From Acanthaster planci (lineage: Eukaryota; Echinodermata; Asteroidea; Valvatida; Acanthasteridae), in the NCBI RefSeq assembly GCF_001949145.1, contig NW_019091401.1, forward strand, positions 873,287 through 912,757: a stretch of DNA of 39,471 nucleotides, given 5' to 3'. This document shows positions 12,401-23,400 of the stretch, piece after piece. The position numbers and the translations under genes are program-made. The notes under the pieces were generated by a model. It saw nothing but the letters and a program-made list of their open reading frames with translations. It searched no databases and was not told the origin of the DNA. Every line of letters begins with the position of its first letter. Position 1 is the first letter of the stretch.

Positions 12401-15400
12401 CTCTTTCCTATTTGATGGAACAACCACTTGGGAGCCTACACTGTAAAGATAACTCTACAAGCATCTACGTGTAATTCCATTTGATGATTTCACACCCTAT
12501 GAGAAAAATAGCGAGCAAAAAAGCCATCTGTTCAATTAATCAATGTCACAATTAAAAGGGAACAATTGATTGATCTTAAACTTCAACAAATCTTAAACTT
12601 AGCGTAGTTTTCCGTCCTTATGGCTATCGCACTTTGCAGTGACATGCAATGAAGGCTGGAACAGCCTACTGTCCAAAAGCCTCTTGAAAAATAAGGGACA
12701 ATATTGACAGAGTTTAACCCCTCTTCACTCGGCATCTTCGCTAGAAAAGAATTCTTTAGTCCTGCAAAAGCTCCCGGTGGATTTTAAAGAATCAAGAAAG
12801 GTTAAGTTGAAGGTACTTTGGTTGAGATCAATATGTAATGCTATAAACAACTGGGAAGCTACATTCTAACTGGCTTTCTTAATTGGATCACCGAATGACA
12901 TCTGCTTTTAATTAGGGATTTTTCACTGATTGGATAATTGACAAGAATGGAAGGGAAACTTACTAGGTACGCTTGTAACCAATTTTCCCTTAAACACTAC
13001 ACTACTTAAAGACAACTAACTGCAACTGGTTTTTACCGTCCTTACGTCACCTTGTTCATTATTAAAACCCTCTTTGATGTACAAACTTGCTTTTAAGTTT
13101 CTGTGCCCTGGCAATATTCCGCAGTCGTTGATAGTCATTCTTGGCCACCCTTTCTCGTTTCTCCTTTTTCCTCTTAGCGAACTGGTCTTCATAGGGATCT
13201 GCATTTCAAACAAAAAAGGTCCACATTTCAACGATACGTTTTGTTTCTTCAAAAAAAGTTACTTTTCTTTTTTATATGGCCTGCAGTGGAGGCAAGTATT
13301 CTCTTGGCAGGCAAATTTTAGTTCCATGACTTGGCTTGGGTTGGAGTTCTAGGCAGTGATTCCAATCACTGGGGCTGAGTCAGAGCTTTAGTCCAGAACT
13401 CAAGTCACTTTGTTTGAGCCTGAGTGTTAGTCTGTGACGCAAGTCAGTTGGGTCAAGTTTGAATCCTACTCTACAACTCAGATCCCATTAAGTCTGAGTC
13501 CACATTTGAGATTCAAGTTATTTTGGTCGAGTCCAAGTCTTCATTCAAGGCACGAGTGATTTTAGTTGAGTACAAATCCTGCTCTGAGACATGGGTCACT
13601 TGGGTTGATTCGAGGACCTAATTTGAGCTTCACATCACTTTGGTTGAGTCTGAGTCCTAGTCTGGGACCCAAGGCACTTGTGCTGGGTCAGAGTATGATT
13701 CTGGACTCAGACATTTAGGGTCCAGTCCGTGAAGTCCATTTCAAAGTTCAAAACTCATCCTTCAATCAACCAGCCGAAGCTTCATCAAAAAGCTTGGCGA
13801 CTACAACTTGAGGAAAGTTAGGGACAAGTTTAATGGACACTGCAACACTGCATGGACACATACCAGCATTGTCTGGTACCTCCAACACCCAATCCTTCTT
13901 ATCGTCATTCTTGCTGCCGTAACCCCAGCGAGGCACCCATTTCTGTCAAGGGAAACAGACAGGTACAAAATCTCAACTCATCCACTAACCTGAGCATGAC
14001 ATCAATCACCTACAAACCATTAAGTCCACAATTACTTTGTTCAAAATCTGCCATCCTCTATAATTTTTTTATTAATATCCATGTACTCTGGGACTGTTAG
14101 TCAGAATGTCACATTGATCGTGTTGTGTTTGCACATAACAGGATCAACACAATTTCAATGATCAAAGCTAACCCAGAACCAATTACGGAATTTCATGAAA
14201 GGTCGCAGAAACGCTTTTCTTTTTGGCAGTGCCCTCTTTGTGACATCGTAAGATATAAAGAAGTTTCATTTCCCAATAAATTTGGACTTTTCTAAATGTG
14301 ATATGTGACCCATCATTCCAGAATTGCTGAAGCAGGTATACAGGTAATTTTGATAATAGATAATTCCTTTCCCCAATTCCTCCTTTCCATGGTTCAAAAT
14401 GACACAGAATAAAACCTGTCTGCAGAAAGCTTTGGTAGTTACAGGCAAAACCAGTTGTAGACTTTGTTCTCTTCATGTGTATATGGGTGTTGTTTTCCAT
14501 ATAATGGTTTAAAATTATTCAGTCTAGTTTGAGAATGGTGGGTCACATGTCCTTGGGCAAGAACGCACCTGTTGTTCCTCATCCCAGACTTTACGTCCCT
14601 TCTTTCTCTTTTTGATTCCTTTCACTTTGGAATACTGCTCCCATCTGGTCAATGGCTTTGGTTTGGGTACCTGGAAAAGAACACATTCATTATAGTCAGT
14701 GGCATTTCAAGTCCACCACATTTTCTTCACAACTCTGAACACAGCTCCAGTATGTTGTATGATAGATTTTACAGAACAGGCAAGCACAGAGCTTGATGTG
14801 CACAGAAACTGTGTCGTTAGTGAGAACAGATTACCAGCTAAGTGCCACACATATTACCCTATTTGAGGCTGGTTGTCCACCAATATTTGCTAAGCACAGA
14901 AAACTATGCATTCCAGCATGGAATGGGCCAGGTCTGCCAAGTTTAAGAACAGCCAGGCAAATGTTATCCTCACAGGCTAAGCCCAGATCAGCTGACAACG
15001 GCAAGGAGTAACACTCTCATCTATGGCAAGTGGCTTCATAAGATAATAGGCTGCTTTAACGTTGACAGCTTCATATGTATGGAACTTACATGTTTTTCCC
15101 TTGGCAGATTTGTTGTTGGGTCCGGCATCTACAAAAAGCAAGAATGAATTTATTAGTGTATATTACGGAAGTTATCAGAGCCCTATGATATGCAGCCATT
15201 AACCATAACCGCCTAGGTCCTTTGTCTGAGGATACACCTTCAATCCTTCAAAATCCTCCGACTGCCCCCATGAAAAAAATTGGATGCAGCCTCAGTCCTC
15301 CAAAATCCTCCAATATTTCTTGATTGTGTTCTGTGGAGGGGTGCCCACTGCCTCAATCCTTTAAAATCATCTGGCAATTCCTCTCATTATGAGACAGCGT

Positions 15401-18400
15401 GAAGGGTATCCTGGGGCAGAATGGAAGATTTCACCTATAATGTGGGCATGAATTTATGCATGGCTGAACACAAACAACACAAGGTCTAACCCACAACCTT
15501 GAGACAATGCATCCTTGGCGATCCGCGATGCAATTTTGCCAAGCAGCCCCAATCCTCCAAAATCCTCCAAAACAACCTGGAGGATTTTGAAGGATTTGGG
15601 ATTGTTAGGGTTGTAAGTCTCTTTAGCATTGAATTGATAGTTATTCTGATTAAAAAAAAATTGAGGATACTGACATTGGTTTGAAAATGCTACCACCATT
15701 ATGAAAAACACTTGCCCTTCTGTCTCAAAATTGTGAGTGTCTGCCAGAGCCCTGTGTAGAACAGTGGCTAAGAGCACAGTTTGCTTGTTTGGAACGAGAA
15801 AATTTCTCCATCTGCACTGAGCCTGCAATGACTCAACTCTGCACAATTGGAAAGTTACCTTTGCAACAATTACGTCATCTATTCTCTCCACAGGGAGCTG
15901 CAACAGAAAGAAAAACAAAATAAAAGTAAACCGCAAACTTCCACAGACAGTCCTAAATCAAATGACAGAAAAAAAATCCCTAAACCCTCAGGGAAACTTA
16001 GAGGAAGACAGAACTTGGACTTAATTTGTCCATGAGAAAAATATTCCTCCAAGGGCACAGATATCCCCTCCAGAGTTTAAAGTTGAGTGCTTGATGGATG
16101 GAGTATGGAACCCAGGAAGTGGGGGTCACTGATTCAAAGCAAATATATCACACAAAGAAAGCCCCCAATGAAATCATGGCAAAAATTTTACAGTTTCATA
16201 TTTCTATTGTTAGAACAAAACGAGAAAATTCCAAAGTCCGGTCTCGTATTAGATTATTTGGTGTGCTTGTAACAGAATTATGGGACTGCATTAAGCTGGA
16301 AAGTCTCTTCTTGGGGAATGAAACTCATGAAAATGAGGCCCTTAAAACCCAAATGTAGACAAAGCGGTGATTTGGAAGCCCCCTTAATAACCCATGGCTT
16401 ACTCACCTTCCATATCTCGTTAAAAAGGAGTTGGGTGTTGTCTCTTGTTAGCGATGCAAGATATGAATCTCTGCTTTGTCTGAAATCAAAAGTTAAAAAA
16501 GTTACATTAAGTCACTTTCAACTAACACAGTACACTGAACAACAGTCCTGGCAAAATAACATTGGCTTGTATTTACATATTTGCTCTCCTATGCACAGAT
16601 ACATTCTTGACACAGTTGTCATATCAGTCAAAATCAGTCAAATTTCCCATATGTGTCTGAGTACTGGGGGAAATCAAGCGGAAGGAATTTTGGACTGTTT
16701 TTGATGGTTACAGCAGGAGGAGGGTTAATCAACTCAGATGTCAGACAACTTGTAGTGTGTTCTGACCTTATTTCATGAATCACTTTGATTGACATGGTAT
16801 AACTCTTTCAGACAAAGAAGTTCACAGACTAGAGTGTTTCAAATATTATAAAAGTATGTTCTACTCCTAATTCTACATGAAAACTTTTAGTGAGAACTGT
16901 TCCCAGTGAGGACTGTTCTTAGTAAGGACTGTTCTTAGTGAGGACTGTTCTAAGTGAGGACTGTTCTTAGTGAGGACTGTTCCTAGTGAGGACTGTTCTT
17001 AGTGAGGACTGTTAAGCCCTAGTGGGTGTTTATTACCTTTAGTACCCTGTTCTTATAACAAGGGAACAAATTCTACTTTTTCAAAACAACTTCTAAACGA
17101 GTTGTGAGTAATGTCCTCTTTCTTATCAGAAAGAAAAGAGAACAGAACTTTTGGTTTTTTGAGGGAGATGTTGGGGTAAAACAGCAGCATACATGACTGT
17201 CTAGAAGAAGTGCGAACAATGACAAATATTGGTCATTAGCAAATGAAGTCTGGCTCCTTGACCTGGATGGAGATTTTTTGATGAATCCGAAATGGCTGAA
17301 TCAGGAAACCAGACCAGGTAAATGACGTGATCTAACTGCATGGTTGTCTTTTGCTGAACTCGGGTTAGAAATCTGCAGTTTTCCTGCTTAAATATTGTCA
17401 AATGTTACCTAAACAAGGCCTATCTGGATTAAGTAATGGTTCCTCAATGTCAAAATATTAGTCTGAGAAAGTGGACCTCTTTCCTTATACTGTATAGGAA
17501 CAGGGTGCTAGTAAAGGGGGGGGGTTGTGAATTTGGGGACCCTGTTACAGAAGGGAGACAGACATTTTAACTTTTAGATTCTGCTGGGTAGATGACTGTC
17601 ACATCATGCTCAATAACTGTAAGGGTGATGTTGTGAAAAGAGGGCAGGGTTTTGAGTTAAATTATGAGGGGAAACTGTGGGTGATGGCAGAGTCAAATTT
17701 GCATGGCTGGTTTATCAGTAGCAAAGTCACATTTTCTCACAATGTACAATTTGAAATTTCAAAAAAAGAGAGTCAAGACAGTTCAGACATGTCAGACAGC
17801 GATGCCTCTGTTTTTTTTGGGGGGAATGACCAATTTTGCACAGTTTAAAATGACAAACACTAAGCTTGGGCATGTTGGGGGGGGTCTCCCAAATTCACAA
17901 TCCCCAATAAAGGGGATGAACACCCCCAGTCTGCCAGTAGCCTAGGTCTGTTGGGCCGTTGGGCAGGGATCAGGTCAACTCGGACCCAAACCAACTCGGA
18001 CCCATCCCAACTCTGACCCAGGACCAACTCGAACCCAATACTAACTCGGACCCACGACCATCTCGAACCCACAACCAACTCGGACACACGCCAACTCGGA
18101 CCCACCTCGAGTCAACTCGGACCTACTGAGTCTTATGGTTGCACTACACCAAATACGCACCCGTAGACCAAAATAGCGCCAACTCTTGAACCTCGTGAAG
18201 AGGTTGGCCTTCATGTTTTTCGCTGGAAATTCAAGATTATTTTTACCTCTCGAAATTCAAGATTATGGCCAGATCGATCACTTTTCGTTTCAATTTTATG
18301 AACTTTTTTTATTTGCCTTTTCCCGAAGATCCCCCCCCCCAAATAGTAGTAAAACTATGCACTCAGCTCTGAATGTACCCACCCGCCTCTATCCAAAATA

Positions 18401-20120
18401 GGCCCACACTGGGGGCTTTTTGTGAAAGAAATATTCTGAACTGGAAACTATCAATCCCAAATTCGGGATTTATATAAATGATTCTATGATCCCTCGTAAT
18501 TATGGCATGTCTTATTGTAAAAAAAAAATGTGGGATCACAAAATATTAATAATGAGCTTGCGAGCAGACACACAACGCTTCAAAACCGTCTCCAAGTTTA
18601 AGACAATAGGAAATATTCCACATTTTTATTTTAAATGATTTGATTTGTGTTGTTCGAAATTCAGTTTAGGCCTGTATGGATGAATTCCTCCATCTGCTTA
18701 AATCTTGCCGGTATTCTGGGGGGGGGGAATGGGACAAGACTTGCCAGGCAAAAAAAATTTGAAAAGTGAGGTGGGGGATAACTCCATGAGACACTATGAA
18801 AGGTCAATGTTCGTGACATTGATGCATATCTGCAGTATGTGTTGTACGCATGCAGCATCTCTTATGTACATCAGAAGGGCCTATTTGTGGCTTTTTATTG
18901 CAACAAAAACTTTTGTGGCTGTTTGGTGAAAGTTCATTCGATTTCTTTTGGTGATCTAGAGTGCCAAAAAAAACTTAGGAGAAAGGGCGTCAATGATTTG
19001 GTTCTGTCATTAGTGTCAATCACACTCCAAAAGCTGCTAGTGCTACCATTGGTTGTCCCAAGCTCCCACTCCCCGATCATAGGGTTTCAAGAATGGAAGG
19101 TGACAAAGTCAGTCCTTGTGGTCAATCACGCTGGTACCTCGGAAGCTAATAACCGATTAAGATTCCAGATTATAAGCGGCAGATAAGACATCAAAGGAAA
19201 TGTGCCTCCACAAAAAATATGACGCTCGTCGGTTTCTTAACTTACTAATCACTTGTTCCAAGACATCACTGATATCAAATCTAGTCCTGTACAGTTTTCA
19301 ACCACCATGCCTGTTTAAACTCAAAAACTGAGAAATTCTGGGAAGCCTGTGCCACTGTTTTCCTGTATTACGTGTAGAGAGGATGTTACATCTCGGCAGC
19401 ATGCAGTGCAAAAGTGTCATTTACCAAATGCTACAATGTAAAAGTGGACAAAATCAAAATTTTCAACGAGTTAATCACGCTCCTGAGATTGGGTCCGAGT
19501 TGACTCAGGGTGGGTCCAAGATGGTCGAAGGTCCGAATTAGTATTGGGTCCAAGTTGGTTGTGGGTCCGAGTTGGTTGTGGGTCCGGGTTCGTATTGGGT
19601 CCAAGTTGGCATGGGTCCGAGTTGGTCGTGGGTCCGAGTTGGCATGGGTCCNNNNNNNNNNNNNNNNNNNNNNNNNNNNNNNNNNNNNNNNNNNNNNNNN
19701 NNNNNNNNNNNNNNNNNNNNNNNNNNNNNNNNNNNNNNNNNNNNNNNNNNNNNNNNNNNNNNNNNNNNNNNNNNNNNNNNNNNNNNNNNNNNNNNNNNNN
19801 NNNNNNNNNNNNNNNNNNNNNNNNNNNNNNNNNNNNNNNNNNNNNNNNNNNNNNNNNNNNNNNNNNNNNNNNNNNNNNNNNNNNNTGGTCGAAGCACTGA
19901 CATTATTGACATTGACATAGTCATGGTAGACGATGCCCTGATACCTGACTTACCTGAACTCCTGAACATTTACAGGGTTCGGATCAACAGCCAAGAGATT
20001 ACCAAGATCAAGATCGACGTCAAGAGCTTTGACCACTTCAGTCGTTTTGAATCGCTTCTCTTGAAGTTCCGCTTGTTTTAAGACATTTTCAACAATCTGT
20101 TGTGACTCCCCCGTCGCCAT
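9451..20120 (-). CDS. RRS1: RRS1, ribosome biogenesis regulatory protein homologue, 11 exons
   Basis: RRS1 is a nucleolar assembly factor that, with RPF2, helps bring the 5S RNP (5S rRNA, uL18, uL5) into the pre-60S particle. Coding exons in transcript order: 19954-20120, 16407-16479, 15859-15897, 15090-15128, 14569-14670, 13864-13942, 13091-13198, 12082-12194, 11311-11352, 10407-10505 and 9451-9615. All phases agree and give 341 residues (human 365). Family marks: DLDLGNLLAVDPNP (36-49), SLTRDNTQLL near 64-75, LPVERIDDVIVAK (81-93), PLTRWEQYSKVKGIKKRKK near 112-130, VWDEEQQ, RWGY, NADPYEDQFAKRKK, RLRNIARAQK, STASIGKFEQKL and KKPKLDVTKAMNKE. A lysine/arginine-rich nucleolar-type tail ends the protein. 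The start ATG sits in CCAAGATGGCGAC, a good Kozak site that also resembles a YY1 motif. Intron 7 appears to use a GC donor. Intron 1 contains the assembly gap. Confidence 0.93.
13398..13705. repeat. Degenerate minisatellite, about 39-bp unit, about 8 copies
   Basis: Lies in an RRS1 intron (between exons 6 and 7). Successive units align on a pattern like AAGTCACTTTGGTTGAGTCT followed by GAGTCCTAGTCTGGGAC. Units are 35-41 bases long and diverged, so the array is old. No coding role is seen. Confidence 0.6.
15548..15600. repeat. Near-perfect foldback (22-23 bp arms, 8-base loop)
   Basis: Left arm 15548-15569 and right arm 15578-15600 are complementary except for one mismatch and one extra base. 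The arm core AATCCTCCAAAATCCTCC also occurs in partial form near 15237, 15293 and 15352. This makes a local family of the motif with one inverted copy. It lies in the RRS1 intron between exons 3 and 4. The RNA of either strand would fold into a stable hairpin. Confidence 0.65.
16889..17013. repeat. 16-bp tandem repeat, about 8 copies
   Basis: Unit AGTGAGGACTGTTCTT repeated head to tail with few substitutions, in the first intron of RRS1. Such close copies suggest a young, probably length-variable array. Confidence 0.85.
17975..18125 (+). repeat. Left tandem array, 16-17 bp unit CCAACTCGGACCCAnn
   Basis: About nine units, each built on CAACTCGGACCCA with variable two- to four-base spacers. 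It lies in RRS1 intron 1 and runs directly into copy 2 of the dispersed repeat. The same unit occurs in reverse orientation at 19491-19651. Confidence 0.8.
18134..18540 (+). repeat. Dispersed repeat, copy 2
   Basis: Counterpart of 669-1061. It shares the start GGTTGCACTACAC and the end GTGGGATCAC. It carries an internal duplication of GAAATTCAAGATTAT (about 18222-18265) not present in copy 1. Copy 1 has what may be one remnant of the array unit just before it (AACTCTGTCGACCCAGTG, about 640-657), suggesting that the array belongs to the element. Confidence 0.7.
19491..19651 (-). repeat. Right tandem array, inverted relative to the left array
   Basis: About nine units of GGGTCCGAGTTGGTCGT type, the reverse complement of the unit at 17975-18125. 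The array runs straight into a stretch of Ns, so its true length is unknown. Confidence 0.8.
19652..19885. other. Assembly gap (234 Ns)
   Basis: Run of N in RRS1 intron 1, beginning inside the right tandem array. No RRS1 exon needs to be hidden here: exon 1 (ends 19954) and exon 2 (starts 16479) join in phase (AG + A). Confidence 0.99.
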
Positions 20121-20492
20121 CTTGGTATAGCTGGCGCACGTGTGACCTTCTTGTGCGTCATAATTAGGAAAATCCATCCATGTAAAGCTTTGAAATACAA
20201 GTCTCTACAGCTCTTAGTGCTGGAGTGCAAAATAAGAATTACCCTCTAATTTCGTGGAAGTGACTTGGATTGTTTCTTCTTTAACTAACTAAGGTTAAAG
20301 TCGTTTTTAATTTGGGAAATCGATCAATAAATGTACATCATCCGAAAACATGTTTCATCTCCGCCGTTAAGATTAGGAACGAACGACTATTAGCAAGTTT
20401 AGTAAGATGTGGTGCCACCCTTTAAAGGTTGGAGTATATCGCCGTACCCATAATGCACTCGAAAGATCGGCCTTTTGCAGCCGATCGTCAAA
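20121..20492. promoter_or_regulatory. Divergent promoter between RRS1 (-) and RPL18 (+)
   Basis: Only 372 bases separate the two start codons. On the RPL18 side there is a TATA-like GGAGTATATCGCC (about 20431-20443). It is followed by CCCATAATGCAC (20447-20458), which resembles the ZNF143/Staf site core. A pyrimidine start CCTTTT follows at 20471-20476, which fits a 5' TOP transcription start and implies a 5' UTR of about 22 bases. On the RRS1 side, the start codon itself lies in a YY1-like AAGATGGCGAC. Motif matches are seen directly; their use is inference. Confidence 0.65.
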
Positions 20493-23400
20493 ATGGTACG
20501 TTGACCGTGAAAGAGTCAACATAAAAATCGTGTAAAATCAACGCCATCCTGGGTGTTTAAATCCTGAAAATACGTGTGATTAAAAAGCTGTGCTTTCCAT
20601 TTATTGTTTGTCTTTTTTACGTGTAGGGTATCGATTTGGACCACTCAAAGGAGCGGCGGGTTCGTAGGACCGAACCGAAGAGTCGGGATATTTATCTCAG
20701 ACTGCTGGTGAAGGTGTGTTGACTGTATGGTCTTGCATGTTGATTAAACTGGAGCTTGAATTTTAACGCCAAAAACCCTGAATCTTACTAAAATTAAGAA
20801 AGATTTTACCCTAATACACCTTGCAAAATCAGTTTGGAATAGCAAAATCTTCAAAAATAACTGTCCAGTCCAGTTATGTCAGTTCATGGGTCAGTTGTGT
20901 TTAGAAAAATCATGCTTGACACAATCTGTCATGTCTGCCCTAATCAGGCCTGGCCTAACTGTTAATGTGATCGTGCAGGAAGGGGCATGGTGGGGAAATG
21001 AATAGTAAAAAACAGGCATGGCATGCATTCTTGAACTTGAATTTTGTCAGCTTAGCTTGCTGGACAATGGAATTATAGGCATAGAGGCACACATCACACA
21101 ACTTGGAGATTGTCCTTGTATTTGGAAAAGTCCCTTTATTCGAGGACAAAATCGGTCATGTTTTTTTTTTAATCACGCTTTTGCAGTAAATGACCTAATG
21201 TGAACCCCGCTTTTTCAATCAAATTATCCTGTGAGGTACCAATTGTTCTTAAAAACAATTGTACGATAGTTTCAGATCAAATCCATCATCAGTAATCTCT
21301 TTTTTTTCACCAGACGACGATCGCACCATTTGTGTTTATTACAGTGTGCATGTTTCTGGCCAATGGCCAAGCTTGCTTCACATGTTGGTTTGACCATTTT
21401 CAGAGGTGGGGGGGACGACTGTCCTTGCTTTGTGACTTGCAAGCTAATACCATCAGAATGTGTATCATGAGCTGGGCTGTGTAGCTGTGACATATTGTAA
21501 GCTGTTACAAATCCCTCGACTTATGTGCTAGGCAGTGGCAATCTTATTTTTCCCCAAACAAGCAAATCAATTGAAAAAATCCTTCGTAACATTGTTAGTA
21601 GCATGCTTGTTCATTGTTTAGAAGTTTTGAGTTTAAGAAACGATTATTGTCTTAACGGAGCATTGGGCGTCAATTTTAATCATGCAGTCTTGTGTTTTCA
21701 GCTGTATCGCTTCCTGGCTCGCCGTACCAACTCCAGGTTTAACAAAGTGGTGCTGCGACGTCTGTTCATGAGCCGAGCCAATCGCCAACCCCTATCCCTG
21801 GCAAGACTGGTACGTAGAAATACACAGAAATTTCCTGCTTTAAATTGCACCCTGACGCCTGCCGACACTCTCTTAATTTCCTCTCTGAAAGATAGTTCAA
21901 GGGTGCAAGTTCTTCCCAGGGTTTGAAGCACTTTCTTGTGTTTGTGTGTTTTTTCTTTTTTTTCTTTTTTTTCTTTTTCAAGTAAAAGTTCCTTTCTTAT
22001 CAATGTATGGAAGATTTTATACTTTGAGATGAAGCCTGAATTAATTTAGCACCTGCCCTATGCAACTGACATAGTGCAAAAATGGGGGGGGTTCTGTTTA
22101 GCAGAGATATTTTGCATGCTTGCCGCTCAGTGTGCTGTTGAGGTGACGGTGGCCACTTCCACAAACTACTTACAGTTGTTTGAATGTGTTTTTGATGGAC
22201 GTAGGTTCGTAAGATGAAATATGAAGGACGCGAAGGCAAGACAGCAGTCGTGATTGGAACTGTTACCGATGATCTGCGCATCTACGATTTGCCCAAGATC
22301 AAAGTTAGTCTGACAAGCTTCATTTTTTTTATGTAGTAGGCTGATATGTTCCTAATTGTAGGCTAGCATGTACCAGCCTTGTGTCATATGATTTCAGGGT
22401 TCTAGTGGAAAAATATTCTCTTGTTAAAAGTCAGTGTTAATTTTGGAGAGTGTTTATTGATTGCAGGAGGCTGTTCTTGTCATTGGCATTTAGTGTTGTA
22501 TACAATTTAATTTCAAACTGAGGATATAGGTGCACATGTCTGCTTGAAGTCCAGTGTACATTATTATTGTGGGATGGTAGCATTCCTTTTTTATACTGAT
22601 GGACACTCAGTGATAGAAGGAGCTAAATCCAAGTTAAGAAAGTCACCTGGCAAACTTTGTAAAATGTTGTTTTTGTTCCTCGTTAACCAGTGATGTGTTT
22701 TGATAACGCAGGGCGGTCTTTCATAATTCTTTTGTAAGCACAAACCAAGAGTCTACTATGTTGTTTGTCTTGTCTTTGTCTCTCCAGCTGTGCGCCCTGC
22801 ACGTGACAGCACGAGCCCGGGCAAGAATCATCAAGGCAGGGGGTGAGATCATGACACTGGACCAGCTTGCTCTCAAGGCACCTAAAGGCCAGAACACGGT
22901 CCTCCTGCAAGGTATGTTGACAACCAGCTGAGCTAGACACCATCCCCAAAGCAAATTCAGTAAGGTGTTTGTTCGACCAGTTTATTCCCAGCACACTCCT
23001 GTGCTAATCTTTGCGGACCCTCACATACCTGCTGACATTGAAAAGTTAGAAATCAGAACACCTATTTTCCGAGACCATATTAAAACAATCAGCCCGGCAA
23101 GAGAAGGTATCCACATGTACACACATATGTGTTTGTAAACAACTGGAAGTTTGACCCAAATAGTGCCCTCTTGTTTCTGCAATAGCGCCCTCTTTTACCA
23201 GGACTTAATTATTTATTTACTGGAAATCAGAATGTTCCAATTTGGGGGTGGTCTGAAAACTTGAAATCAAGACAATTCCTATTAAATTGGAAAGATTGCC
23301 AGGTAAGCCCTCATCTTGCTTGGCTGTTTCCAAGGCCTTGTGAATGGCGACTTCTTGAAGAGTGGGAAAAAAAAATAGACATTTCTCTGTTAGGCTAATC

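Noticed and set aside
13441-13470. TTTGAATCC word resembling a tRNA T-arm
   Set aside because: It is part of the 39-bp minisatellite; no acceptor stem or anticodon arm surrounds it.
15454-15936. 160-codon minus-strand reading frame
   Set aside because: It contains RRS1 exon 3 (LPVERIDDVIVAK) with read-through into intron and the foldback repeat; only 15859-15897 is supported as coding.
19510-20081. Reading frames through the Ns with repetitive Gly-Pro-Ser/Trp-Val-Arg products
   Set aside because: They are translations of the 16-17 bp tandem array plus unknown bases, not genes.
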